Source: Bacteroidetes Order II. bacterium
GTDB taxonomy: Bacteria > Bacteroidota > Rhodothermia > Rhodothermales > UBA2364
NCBI GenBank assembly: GCA_016788705.1
Contig: JAEUSQ010000005.1
Coordinates: 1 to 41,366, forward strand
DNA length: 41,366 nt
Direction of reading: 5' to 3'
The notes beneath the pieces were generated by a model that was given only the letters and a program-made list of their open reading frames with translations, searched no databases and had not been told where the DNA came from. Positions 22,666 to 32,074 of this stretch are shown here, piece by piece. Made by a program: the position numbers and the translations under genes. The stretch's first letter is position 1. The number at the start of each line of letters is the position of its first letter.

Positions 22666-25600
22666 ATGCGTTACCTTAAACTGATCCCGCTGTTAGCGCT
22701 ACTCTTTGTCGTTGCTTGTAAAGACGATACGGAAATTGTAAATGGCGGATGGTTCAAATCGGCCAGAGATATAGCCCTCGACGCAGGCAATCGTCTGCAA
22801 TTTACCCCCTCGGTAAATGGCCCGCTGAGCATGCTTGCAGCAGTTCCTTACGGCACCATGCAACAAATGGAGGGCATCCAGGCCATATCGGTCTCCTTCA
22901 GCAAGCCAATGGTGGCATTGGGCGCCTCGGCGGAAAACGTCCCGACCACTCAATTGCAAGTCTCGCCTTCTATATCGGGGAAACTGCGTTGGGAAGGAAC
23001 CCAAACCCTGGTATTTCAACCAGATAAACCATTGCCGAATGCCACTGCATACCGTGTGGTACTTCGGAAGGGGCTTAAAGCGCTGAATGGTGAGTCGTTG
23101 ACTGAAGATTTTGAATGGACGTTCGAGACACCCCGCCCCAGTGTTGTGTACTCGGATCCTACGGATGGGACTGATCAGGTGCACAATAAACCGACCATCT
23201 TTGTACGGTTTAATCAAGAAATGGCCGCAGGCAGCGCCAATGGTTATGTCTCCCTCAAGATGAAAGACGGGGGCACGGTAGGGGCACGAGTGGAGAAAAA
23301 AGGAGACTCCACATTGGTTATTCGCCCCAGCGAAACGCTCTCCAAGGGCCGTACCTATCAACTCATTTTGTCGAAAGGTTTACGTGGCAAAGAAGGGGGA
23401 TTGGGCATGGAGGCTGATCATGCAATCTCGTTTACGACCTTTCCCGATTTATCTGTTTTGGGGGTTTCGCAAAATTATTATGCCGTAGAAGGAGCTGATA
23501 ATGTGTTTGATCCGGCACGGGGTATAACAATGAACTTCTCTACACCCGTAAAATTTGGTGCATTACGCAAAGCCCTCTCCTTCAGCCCGGCTGTTCGTTG
23601 GCCTGCGGGTATCGAAGCCCGCGACAATACAGAGGCCACGTCCCACAATTTACCCATGCAATGGTTGCCGGAAACCAATTATACGGCCACGGTGCGCGGA
23701 TTGACAGACATCCACGGGCAAACGTTGGGCAATGCCGACGTGCGTTTCCGCACCCAAGCCTTTACCCCATTTGCCGACATGAAGAGTGGCCTGATGGTAA
23801 TTGAATCTAACCAACGGACGTTTATCCCCATTCGTAGTGTTAATATGCAAAGCGTGAAAATAGGGATGCAGCGTATTCGCGCCGACCAAGTGGTACCCCT
23901 TATTCCCGTTTATGACGAATGGCGGTATTATGATGTGGATGAAACGAAAAAGCCCAAGTCGATCGAAGCCACCAATGAGTTTAAACTCAACTTACCCCGT
24001 AACCAAATTGGGGCTACGCCATTAGATTTGTCCTCGGTGTTATCAAATAAAAAAGGCGTGGTGGCCGTAGCCATGAAGGTAAAAACGGGTCCTAAGCCCG
24101 AAGATGAGCGCACAGCAACAGCATTGGCGCAGGTGAGTAATATGGCGGTTACGGGTAAGTTTAGCCCACACCAAAATCTGATCATGGTAACGGAATTGCA
24201 AACCGCCAAGCCCGTGCCGAATGCTAAGGTGACCATTCGGGATGCACAAAACAATGCCCGATGGAATGGTACAACCGATGCACAAGGCCGGGTGGTAAGT
24301 CCTGGCTGGGCACGTCTGGGCATCCAACAAAAAGAAATCTATGACGAACCAATCCAGTACGCGATTGTAGAGAAAGACGGCGATCTGGCCTTTACGGCAA
24401 GCAATATGGATGATGGAATTGAGCCTTATCGTTTCGACATTTCTTATGGCTATTCTGCTAAAAAACAAAGTTTTGCAGGCTCCATCTTCTCCGACCGGGG
24501 CTTATATCGCGCTGGGGAAAAAGTGCATCTGAAGGGGGTTTTCCGGAAGCGGTTAGACAAAGATTGGCAGTTGATTAAAGAACCCCTCCGCGTTTTGATT
24601 TATGGCCCGAAGAACGATCTGGTCTATGACCAACGACACAATCCTTCCGATTTTGGCTCACTGGATTTTGATTGGGTGTCCTCTCCCGGAGCCGATCAAG
24701 GGGAATATTCCATGCGGGCCATTTTGGCTTCTGATACCACAAACGTGACCAATTATTATGGATACGAGCAGAACGACGTAGGACGCGGAACCTTCCGGAT
24801 TGATTCCTTCCGACGCGCAACGTTTGCCGTAACCGCTCGCCCCAATGCAAAAGGTTATATAGCAGGAGATTTTTATGATGCCACCATTTCTGGACGATAC
24901 CTTTTTGGCGCAGCAATGGTGGGGCAGCCTGTGAAATACCGTGTAGATCAAGAACCAACCGAGTTTACACCGCCCGGATACGAAGACTATCGGTTTGGTG
25001 TGGCACGTTATGGCCTTTATGATGGGGATTATGACAGCGATCCGATGAATCGCCTCTATACAACCTTGGCGCAGGTGGACTCTTCGCTCACGTTGGGGGC
25101 TGACGGGATGGCCAAGTTCCGCATTCCATTGAAAGGAAATGGCCTTGGCACGCCCGTAAAACTTACCTTAGAAGCCACCGTAACCGATCCTGCGCGTCAA
25201 GAAAGTATGGGCGGATCGCGGGTGGTGGTACATCCTGGACTTTTTTATGTGGGTCTGAAGCCACAAACCACCTTCCTTGAATTAGGCAAAAGTGCGGCCT
25301 TTGCGGTGGATGTCATTACAGTGGACCCTAATGGCTTCCCCGTGACCGGTGAAGTGAACGTACAACTCATTAAACAAGAATACAACAGTGTGCGCGAGGT
25401 GGGGGTGGATGGAGCGATGCGCTGGCGAACCAATATGCGCGAAAACACCAAAGGAACCGCAAAGGTAAATACCGAGGCCGGAAAGGCTAAACGCCTGAAC
25501 TTGGACGTACCCGAAGCCGGGTTCTACGTGGTGCGTGCCACTGGAAGGGATGTGCGTGGAAACCTGATTCGGTCTGAATCCTATTTCTATGCTACAGGAG

Positions 25601-28401
25601 GGGCCGGATACGTGGGTTGGGAACGCCGAGATGACAACCGGATTGAAGTGGTGGCCGATCATAAAGCCTATGCTCCAGGACAAACCGCGCGTCTGATGAT
25701 TGCCTCGCCTTACGAAACCTGTACCGCACTCATCACCGTAGAGCGCGAAGGCATTATCTCCAGCCGCGTAGAAACCCTCACCGGCTCTGCTCCGATGATA
25801 GAAATCCCACTGAACGAAGACCATCTTCCCAATGCCTTTGTAAGTGTGATGCTCTTCTCCGGACGAACTGCCGCACCAACCAACCGAAATGATGTCGGCG
25901 CACCGAGTTTTAAAATTGGCTATGTGCAATTAAATGTGGACCCCGGACTTCGACACCTGAAGGTGGAGGTCCAGCCCACCACAAAAACGTTTAAGCCCGG
26001 CGAGGAAGTAACGGTAAACCTGAAAGTGACTGATGCCAACGGATCCGGTGTATCGGGTGAAATTGCTTTTTCGGCGGCAGATGCGGGCGTATTGAACTTG
26101 CTTGATTATAAATTACCAGATCCGTTTGATGTGTTTTATGGTGCACGCGACTTACAAGTCCGTACTTCTGATACCCGTAGCATTCTCTTACTCCAGCGCG
26201 ACTATGGCGACAAAGAAGAAGATGTGGGCGGTGGCGGCGGAAATGGCGGCGATGTACGGCGCGACTTTCGGCCACAAGCCTACTGGAATCCGAAAATCCG
26301 TACAGATGGTTCCGGACGGGCCACCATTAAGTTTAAACTCCCCGAAAGCCTCACTACCTTCCGGCTTATGGCGGTTGCCCTCACCCAAAACCACCGATTT
26401 GGAATGGGGTCGGAGGATGTCGTGGTCAGCAAACCATTGGTATTGGTTCCGGCTTTGCCTCGCTTTGCCCGCCTGAATGATCAGTTCGAGGCTGGGGTAC
26501 TGGTAACCAATACCACCGGAAAAGATGGAAATGCCACCGTAACGGCCTTTGGCGAAAATGGTTTACAACTCACCGGCTCCTCCACACAATCGGTCTATCT
26601 GAAAAACGGAGAAACCAAAGAGGTGCGTTTTGCATGGAAAACCGCCCAAACCGGAAACGGAAAACTGACCTTCCGTGCTTCGCTAGGCAATGAAAAAGAT
26701 GCCTTTCAAAGCCAACTCAGCCTCCAGCAGCCATCCGTTAAGTTAGCGTTTGGAACGTTTGCCTCCACCGACGGAGCCGCACAAGAAGCCTTCCAGACAC
26801 CTGCGGCCTTTAGCTCTGGAACCATACGCACCCGTCTTTCTAGTACGGCTTTGGTGGGATTGGACGGTGCAACGCAATACCTCTTCGAGTATCCATATGG
26901 TTGTTTAGAACAACGCACGTCGCGCATTCGTCCGCTCCTACTGGGCAAAGACGTTTTAGCTGCTTTCGACCTGAAAGCCCTCAAAGGAAACGATGCCCAA
27001 ACGGTTACCACCCAATGGGTCAATAACCTACGCGATTACTGGGTGGGCGATGGCTTCTCGCTCTGGGCGGGAGACCGAGAACTCAATCCATATGTAACGG
27101 CTTATGCCCTTCTCGCCATGAAAGAAGCACAAGAAGCGGGTTATACTGTGCAACCAGACATGATAAATGGCGCAACGACGACCCTCTCGGAGTACGTCCG
27201 AAACAGCGACCGAAAACCGGAATATTACCCCGCTTCCATCTGGCCCGACACCCGTGCCATGATGCTCTATGCCCTTGCGCGTAATGGAAAGGTGCTCTCT
27301 GGCGAACTCTACACTTTAGCAGAGCAAGCCAATACTGGAAAATCGGGGCTTTCGGCGGATGGGATGAACCATCTCGTTCGTGCGCTTCACCTCTCGCAAG
27401 ATAGTGGCCTGAATAAATACAAATGGGCTTTGCTTAATAAAGTACGTGGCAACATTCGGATGGAAGCCGCTTCGGCCTATATCGCTGCACCAACTGATAA
27501 TGCCTGGGGATGGCTTTTCGCCAGCAATACCCGTTCTACGGCACTCGGCCTCATTACCCTAATTGAAATGGATCCATCCGATGGTACGCGGCAAGTGGCC
27601 GAGAAAATGATCCGTTATCTGATGCAAAACCGCAAACAAGGTTGGTGGGCTTCTACGCAAGACAACGTAGCTGTGGTGGAAGCATTGGCCAAGTACTTCA
27701 AAGCATTCGAGAAAGAATCCCCGAACTTTTCGGCAGAGGTTAAGTTGGCAGGCCAGTCGCTGATCCGTCAAACATTTAGCGGTCGTACCCTAAATGTGGC
27801 CGAGCAATCTCGTGCATTGGGCGGCTTTGGCAGCAACCAAACAGTTCCGGTACAGGTGAATAAGTCTGGCTCAGGGCGCTTGTTCTACTCCTTGTTAATG
27901 GAGGCCTATACCACCCAACCCCTTCCAGCGGCCTCGAATGGCTTGGTTGTCAACCGAACCATCGAGCGGCTAAATGATAGAGGGCAGCCTGTGGGTATCG
28001 TCGCACCAGATGCAAACGGGAACATCCGACTGAAGCCAGGCGAGTTGGTAAAAGTGACCCTCCGCATCCAGTCCAATACCACGCGAAATTATGTGGTTGT
28101 AGATGACGCCTTGCCCGCCGGACTGGAAGCCCTGAATGCGGCTTTTGTGACGACTTCGGCGGCGGCCACTTCTAACACGGGGCAAGACCGATGGTGGGGT
28201 TCCTTTAACCATACCGAAATTCGTGACGACCGGGTGTTGCTCTTTGCCGACTATTTGGGCGGTGGTGAGCACACCTACTCCTATGCGGCGCGTGCAACTT
28301 CGCTCGGCACTTTTATGTACCCGCCCGCCTCGGCAGAAGCCATGTACCAACCCGAAGTGAATGGACGTACCCGCACCACTCGGCTTACGGTCGCTTATTA
28401 A
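22666..28401 (+). CDS. alpha-2-macroglobulin family lipoprotein
   Basis: 1911 residues from MRYLKLIPLL; an upstream in-frame start would add 29 residues ahead of a good lipoprotein signal (LLFVVACKDD), so the ATG at 22666 is preferred. Bacterial alpha-2-macroglobulins are periplasmic protease traps: a cleaved bait region exposes a thioester that binds the protease. The domains read as N-terminal Big_5/MG-type domains, MG domains with the YDEPIQYAIVEK and GSIFSDRGLYRAGEKVHLKG signatures, then a low-complexity, Gly-rich bait-like loop (EEDVGGGGGNGGDVR, about residues 1184-1198). The intact thioester CLEQ has Cys1413 in YPYGCLEQRTS within the terpenoid-cyclase-like domain. The usual neighbour PbpC (penicillin-binding protein 1C) is absent here. 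Confidence 0.93.
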   Translation: MRYLKLIPLLALLFVVACKDDTEIVNGGWFKSARDIALDAGNRLQFTPSVNGPLSMLAAVPYGTMQQMEGIQAISVSFSKPMVALGASAENVPTTQLQVSPSISGKLRWEGTQTLVFQPDKPLPNATAYRVVLRKGLKALNGESLTEDFEWTFETPRPSVVYSDPTDGTDQVHNKPTIFVRFNQEMAAGSANGYVSLKMKDGGTVGARVEKKGDSTLVIRPSETLSKGRTYQLILSKGLRGKEGGLGMEADHAISFTTFPDLSVLGVSQNYYAVEGADNVFDPARGITMNFSTPVKFGALRKALSFSPAVRWPAGIEARDNTEATSHNLPMQWLPETNYTATVRGLTDIHGQTLGNADVRFRTQAFTPFADMKSGLMVIESNQRTFIPIRSVNMQSVKIGMQRIRADQVVPLIPVYDEWRYYDVDETKKPKSIEATNEFKLNLPRNQIGATPLDLSSVLSNKKGVVAVAMKVKTGPKPEDERTATALAQVSNMAVTGKFSPHQNLIMVTELQTAKPVPNAKVTIRDAQNNARWNGTTDAQGRVVSPGWARLGIQQKEIYDEPIQYAIVEKDGDLAFTASNMDDGIEPYRFDISYGYSAKKQSFAGSIFSDRGLYRAGEKVHLKGVFRKRLDKDWQLIKEPLRVLIYGPKNDLVYDQRHNPSDFGSLDFDWVSSPGADQGEYSMRAILASDTTNVTNYYGYEQNDVGRGTFRIDSFRRATFAVTARPNAKGYIAGDFYDATISGRYLFGAAMVGQPVKYRVDQEPTEFTPPGYEDYRFGVARYGLYDGDYDSDPMNRLYTTLAQVDSSLTLGADGMAKFRIPLKGNGLGTPVKLTLEATVTDPARQESMGGSRVVVHPGLFYVGLKPQTTFLELGKSAAFAVDVITVDPNGFPVTGEVNVQLIKQEYNSVREVGVDGAMRWRTNMRENTKGTAKVNTEAGKAKRLNLDVPEAGFYVVRATGRDVRGNLIRSESYFYATGGAGYVGWERRDDNRIEVVADHKAYAPGQTARLMIASPYETCTALITVEREGIISSRVETLTGSAPMIEIPLNEDHLPNAFVSVMLFSGRTAAPTNRNDVGAPSFKIGYVQLNVDPGLRHLKVEVQPTTKTFKPGEEVTVNLKVTDANGSGVSGEIAFSAADAGVLNLLDYKLPDPFDVFYGARDLQVRTSDTRSILLLQRDYGDKEEDVGGGGGNGGDVRRDFRPQAYWNPKIRTDGSGRATIKFKLPESLTTFRLMAVALTQNHRFGMGSEDVVVSKPLVLVPALPRFARLNDQFEAGVLVTNTTGKDGNATVTAFGENGLQLTGSSTQSVYLKNGETKEVRFAWKTAQTGNGKLTFRASLGNEKDAFQSQLSLQQPSVKLAFGTFASTDGAAQEAFQTPAAFSSGTIRTRLSSTALVGLDGATQYLFEYPYGCLEQRTSRIRPLLLGKDVLAAFDLKALKGNDAQTVTTQWVNNLRDYWVGDGFSLWAGDRELNPYVTAYALLAMKEAQEAGYTVQPDMINGATTTLSEYVRNSDRKPEYYPASIWPDTRAMMLYALARNGKVLSGELYTLAEQANTGKSGLSADGMNHLVRALHLSQDSGLNKYKWALLNKVRGNIRMEAASAYIAAPTDNAWGWLFASNTRSTALGLITLIEMDPSDGTRQVAEKMIRYLMQNRKQGWWASTQDNVAVVEALAKYFKAFEKESPNFSAEVKLAGQSLIRQTFSGRTLNVAEQSRALGGFGSNQTVPVQVNKSGSGRLFYSLLMEAYTTQPLPAASNGLVVNRTIERLNDRGQPVGIVAPDANGNIRLKPGELVKVTLRIQSNTTRNYVVVDDALPAGLEALNAAFVTTSAAATSNTGQDRWWGSFNHTEIRDDRVLLFADYLGGGEHTYSYAARATSLGTFMYPPASAEAMYQPEVNGRTRTTRLTVAY

Positions 28402-28417
28402 CCCGCCCAATTTTATA

Positions 28418-28452
28418 CAGAAGCCCTTTGTCGTAGCTGGCAAGGGCTTCTG
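28418..28452 (+). terminator. hairpin after the alpha-2-macroglobulin gene
   Basis: CAGAAGCCCTT (28418-28428) pairs perfectly with AAGGGCTTCTG (28442-28452) over a 13-base loop, 17 bp after the stop codon. No T tract follows, so it may stabilise the mRNA end rather than terminate efficiently. Confidence 0.55.
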
Positions 28453-28656
28453 CTGTATTACTGGTTTGATAAAATCAATAAGACCAAGGGAAGCCTATTT
28501 TTTAAAGATGGGCTTTTGGCTGTTCTTGATTGTCCGCCAATCACTCTTTCTATATCAATGCTATATTAAGGAGGCAATCGTTGTACGTCATGGATTATCA
28601 CATAGAACAATCATTTCCTTCTCACCAATACAGCACCTCATCTTGCGGGGTTAGAC

Positions 28657-29805
28657 ATGAAAGTAATTATTGCTCCAGATAAATTTAAGGGGGCACTTAC
28701 AGCACCCGAAGCAGCAAAAGCCATTCAAGTTGGGGTCAAAAGGGCACTTCCTGGTGCCGAAACCTTGCTCTTTCCTATGGCGGATGGCGGCGAAGGAACG
28801 CTGGATTTATTGCTAAAACAAACGCAAGGAATACAAAAAAAGGTACGAGTGCCAGATCCGTTGATGCGTGAGATCGTTGCCGCATATGGGCTTTCAGAAC
28901 CGGACGGCACAGCCTATATCGAGATGGCACAGGCTTCGGGCTTGTTGCTCCTTGCACCCAAAGAACAAAATCCATTGAATACCTCCACTTTCGGGACGGG
29001 GGTACTGATCCGACGTGCCCTTGAAGCAGGGGCTAAACGGCTGGTGGTGGGCATCGGCGGAAGTGCCACGTGCGATGGAGGAATGGGGGTTGCGGTTGCC
29101 CTTGGCTGGGAATTCCGCGATAAATCTGGAAACCTCCTCGTACCCTCTGGCGCGGCACTCTGCCATATTGCCCAAGTAAGTGCAGTGCATGTACCTCCCG
29201 CATTACGTACACTGGATATGGTGGTGACCTGCGATGTTTCTAATCCGCTTTTTGGAAAAAATGGTGCCGCCCAAGAATATGCGCCACAAAAAGGGGCATC
29301 CTCCGAAGCGGTAGCACAACTTGATGAGGGGTTACAGAACCTTGCAAAGAGGCTCGTACAGTCTGGTTTTGGAAGCGATGAAACGGCTTTCCTACCCGGA
29401 AGTGGGGCTGCGGGAGGGCTTGGTTTTGGGTTGCAGGTCTTTTGTGGCGCGCGGTTACAGTCTGGAACAGCATTGCTCATGCAACAATCCGGCATACTAA
29501 ACCATCTTTCTCATGCAGATTTGCTTATAACTGGCGAAGGAAAATTGGATGCCCAATCCTCTGCTGGTAAGGTGGTAGGGCACTTGGCACAAGAAGCACA
29601 AAAACACGGTATTCCAGCAATTGCATTATGCGGTACCTTGGCCCTCTTGCCAGAAGAAACGAAGGCCATCGGTCTAACGTATGCGGCTTCTATCTTGTCG
29701 CATCCTATGCCACTGGAGGAAGCACTTAACGAAGCGGCGGAACTACTGACCGAGCATACCACTCACTTGATTCAACTCTTTGCCGCCGCAAAACATGGGC
29801 GATAA
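28657..29805 (+). CDS. glxK: glycerate kinase (GK-II/GlxK family)
   Basis: 382 residues. It phosphorylates glycerate to 2-phosphoglycerate with ATP. The family signatures are visible: APDKFKGALTAPEAA at the start, the nucleotide-site PMADGGEGTLD, GIGGSATCDGGMGVA, a Gly-rich loop GSGAAGGLGFGLQVF, and TGEGKLDAQS, followed by PAIALCGTL. Length is normal for this class. It stands alone, with a 255-bp gap upstream, so it probably has its own promoter; no glyoxylate or serine-cycle genes are adjacent. The symbol could equally be garK. Confidence 0.9.
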   Translation: MKVIIAPDKFKGALTAPEAAKAIQVGVKRALPGAETLLFPMADGGEGTLDLLLKQTQGIQKKVRVPDPLMREIVAAYGLSEPDGTAYIEMAQASGLLLLAPKEQNPLNTSTFGTGVLIRRALEAGAKRLVVGIGGSATCDGGMGVAVALGWEFRDKSGNLLVPSGAALCHIAQVSAVHVPPALRTLDMVVTCDVSNPLFGKNGAAQEYAPQKGASSEAVAQLDEGLQNLAKRLVQSGFGSDETAFLPGSGAAGGLGFGLQVFCGARLQSGTALLMQQSGILNHLSHADLLITGEGKLDAQSSAGKVVGHLAQEAQKHGIPAIALCGTLALLPEETKAIGLTYAASILSHPMPLEEALNEAAELLTEHTTHLIQLFAAAKHGR

Positions 29806-30020
29806 TCGTACACATCATCGTCTTCCGATCATAGAAATACAGTAACTATTTAGCACCCCCTCGATTTTAATGCTGTCACGTTCGTCAAAATCTTTTTTGC
29901 TACAATTTGAGAGATTTGGCGCACCACAATCGATTTCTCAGGGGTTGCTTTGTTCGAAAAACACCCAATTTAGGAGAGTGCTAAGTAGTTACGAAATACA
30001 AATAGGGTTTTGGGCAATAC
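29806..30020. other. AT-rich intergenic region after glycerate kinase
   Basis: No coding frame stands out and no family-like peptide was seen. The sequence is AT-rich with no obvious tRNA. Hairpins follow immediately to the right. Confidence 0.4.
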
Positions 30021-30062
30021 AAAAAAAGACATAACCTAACGTCTTCGTAGGAAGTTATGGTC
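30021..30062 (-). terminator. second minus-strand hairpin with T tract beyond yceI
   Basis: On the minus strand a hairpin built from GACCATAAC and GTTATGTC arms, with an inner CCTACG/CGTTAGG stem and AAGA loop, is followed by seven T (plus-strand A tract 30021-30027). It is about 80 bp beyond the first terminator of the YceI gene, and a perfect 8-bp inverted repeat (30081-30088 with 30103-30110) lies between the two. Confidence 0.5.
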
Positions 30063-30138
30063 CAATCAATTAGTTTGTTTTAAGTTATCTGTTTGTTTTT
30101 AAATAACTTATGTAAGAAATGAAGTGAAAAGTTTTATC

Positions 30139-30173
30139 AAAAAAACGATGGCCACCTTTCGGCAACCATCGTT
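30139..30173 (-). terminator. rho-independent terminator of yceI
   Basis: On the minus strand AACGATGG pairs with CCATCGTT around an inner G-C-rich stem closed by a GAAA loop, followed by a run of T. It starts 29 bp after the YceI stop. Confidence 0.85.
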
Positions 30174-30202
30174 CACGTGGGTTAAACGTTCTCGGTGTTT
30201 TT

Positions 30203-30838
30203 TTATTGCTTATTGGCCTGAATAGACAATGTAATTTTTACATCATCACTCACGACCAAACCACCAGCTTCCATCAGGTTATTCCATTTTAGGCCATATT
30301 GTAGTCGTTTGATGGTGGTACTGGCTTCAAAGGCAATTTTCGTAATGGTCTGATCGCCTCGTTTAGAGTTAACTGTTCCCAAGTATCTTCCCTTAAGCGT
30401 TACTGTTTTGGTTACATCACGGATAGTGAGGTCGCCCACGATCGTAAGATTATTGCCTGTAACTTTAATACTTTTGGATTTAAAGGTCGCGGTCGGAAAT
30501 TTTTCCGCATTAAAAAAGTCGTCACTCCGCAAGTGGTTATCGCGTCCGTCATTTTGGGTCGAAATACTGGCTGTTTGGATGGTGGCCTCGGTGCTAAGGC
30601 TGCTCAGCCCCTTGCTGCCGATGACCACTTTGCCGTCCATTTGCTTGAAGGTGCCAGTAACAGTCGAGATTCCCATATGCGTAACAGTAAACAATACCTG
30701 CGAATGAGATTTGTCTAAGTTATAGGTTCCCGGGCTGGGTGGAGTGGGTGGGGGTGCCATTTGCGGCGCTTTCATAAAGCCCAGTCCAAGTAGCGAGACG
30801 GTTACAAGGGCAAGTACACCCAAAATTGTTTTTTTCAT
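30203..30838 (-). CDS. YceI family periplasmic lipid-binding-like protein
   Basis: 211 residues. A cleavable signal or lipid-free N-terminal hydrophobic segment (ILGVLALVTVSLLGLGF, about 5-21) is followed by a Pro-rich spacer (APQMAPPPTPPSPG) and a YceI lipocalin-like barrel. Landmarks are YNLDKSHSQVLFTVTHMGISTVTG at the start, NHLRSDDFFNAEKFPTATFKS in the middle and GDLTIRDVTKTVTLKG. The family binds isoprenoid-type lipids in the periplasm. It is transcribed alone, with its own terminator. Confidence 0.9.
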   Translation of the reverse strand: MKKTILGVLALVTVSLLGLGFMKAPQMAPPPTPPSPGTYNLDKSHSQVLFTVTHMGISTVTGTFKQMDGKVVIGSKGLSSLSTEATIQTASISTQNDGRDNHLRSDDFFNAEKFPTATFKSKSIKVTGNNLTIVGDLTIRDVTKTVTLKGRYLGTVNSKRGDQTITKIAFEASTTIKRLQYGLKWNNLMEAGGLVVSDDVKITLSIQANKQ

Positions 30839-30891
30839 GGTTCGGAATAGGTTTTTGGTTCATGGATGAAAACCCATTATACGACCTATGA

Positions 30892-30919
30892 AAATATGTG
30901 TTCCAACACATATTTTTTT
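30892..30919 (-). terminator. perfect 11-bp palindromic hairpin between PG-binding gene and yceI
   Basis: AAATATGTGTT and AACACATATTT are exact complements separated by CC, with T tracts on both sides. It lies 15 bp after the stop of the minus-strand peptidoglycan-binding gene, so it is its likely terminator. It is symmetric and AT-rich, so an operator for yceI is an alternative. Confidence 0.55.
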
Positions 30920-30934
30920 CTTTGCTATGGCTGC

Positions 30935-31849
30935 TTAGACGCGAGGCCAATCGGTAATGCCCAAACTTTCGGCAGTCATCCGTCCCACGATCCCATCCGC
31001 CTCGTCTTCTCCAAATACTTGTACTTGGAATTTGTGAATGGCTTTCCATGTTTCTACATCCATGATACCATTGATTTTATCTCCGGACGGATGCAAGCCT
31101 TTTGCAGCCAGTGCTTCTTCAAGCTTCCGAACCAGGTCTCCGGTAGAGCCAAACAGAACGCGCGCTGTCAGTGGGGTATTAGGGTTGGTTGCCACCTGCG
31201 CTGCTTTTAATCCTTCGAGTAGGGCGTACCGAAACTTAGTTTGCGGGATAGAGTACCCGTAGTTTTTGAAGGTTTTCCAAGGACCTCTGTTTGGATTGGG
31301 AAAGCCGACGACCACCTGACATCCAGCACTGCTATAGCTTCCGCCTGTTCCAGAACTCCAAGCGGCGTGGAGGTTGTCATAAGGTACTGCCAATTCAATT
31401 TTGTCCGTAATCTCGTATTGGAGGTCGTCACCAGTACGTAAAATGGGCCTTAATTCGGTGTCAGGGTGGCGCCATGCATCGTGGGTGCCCGATGGGCTTG
31501 GGCGGTGCTTGCCCTTGACATAGCTATAATAGCCAATGAACATTCGGTTTGCTCCCATACCGCCCCTTGCAAGTGCTTTTTGGATGTATTTGCGATGGGG
31601 CACGGTACTACCGGGGAAGATAGCAAACACACGCCGAGCCGGAATCCATTGCCCAATGGTACAACGTGGATTCAGGTAATTTACATCAGTAATGGTAAGG
31701 GAATGCCGATCCAAGAATTGTTCTGCACGAGCATCCATTGGGAGGCATCCTCGCAGGCCGAACAAGACCATCTCGTTCTGAGGGACATCAAATTGGTTGA
31801 TTTGAAATAAACGGCGGAGATCCGATTCCGTAAAAACGAAAGAAGCCAT
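30935..31849 (-). CDS. peptidoglycan-binding-domain protein with conserved Cys motif
   Basis: 304 residues without a signal peptide. The last 75 or so form a PG_binding_1 domain (LVRKLEEALAAKGLHPSG...DGIVGRMTAESLGI). The central part contains LAVPYDNLHAAWSSGTGGSYSSAGCQVVVGF, where a Ser-Ala-Gly-Cys motif recalls the catalytic Cys of L,D-transpeptidase-like (SxGC) or cysteine peptidase folds, with a preceding His (NLHAAW) and a conserved GTHDAWRHPDTE segment. A cell-wall hydrolase or transpeptidase is plausible, but I do not recognise the N-terminal 100 residues. A good ribosome site (AGGAG) precedes the ATG. Lack of an export signal would require another release route. Confidence 0.7.
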   Translation of the reverse strand: MASFVFTESDLRRLFQINQFDVPQNEMVLFGLRGCLPMDARAEQFLDRHSLTITDVNYLNPRCTIGQWIPARRVFAIFPGSTVPHRKYIQKALARGGMGANRMFIGYYSYVKGKHRPSPSGTHDAWRHPDTELRPILRTGDDLQYEITDKIELAVPYDNLHAAWSSGTGGSYSSAGCQVVVGFPNPNRGPWKTFKNYGYSIPQTKFRYALLEGLKAAQVATNPNTPLTARVLFGSTGDLVRKLEEALAAKGLHPSGDKINGIMDVETWKAIHKFQVQVFGEDEADGIVGRMTAESLGITDWPRV

Positions 31850-31956
31850 AACCTACTCCTAGATTGAGGTTTGGGAAGTTGAAAAGATGAGAAAGATGCG
31901 CAAGATGGGTGCTGGCTCCCCCTATTCAGCACTTTATGCGGATTGAAAATTGATCA

Positions 31957-31975
31957 TTCGGAACAAACTTCCGAA
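31957..31975. promoter_or_regulatory. inverted repeat in divergent intergenic region
   Basis: TTCGGAA and TTCCGAA form an exact 7-bp inverted repeat with a 5-base spacer, between the divergent PG-binding and AIM24 genes. It could be an operator or hairpin. Confidence 0.3.
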
Positions 31976-32074
31976 CGGATTGGGTGTGGTGGCGGTATTC
32001 TGGAGTGAATTATATAAAATTTAAGGCACAAAGTCTATTATTATTGCTAATTTATTGGCCTTAACCTTAAAAAA

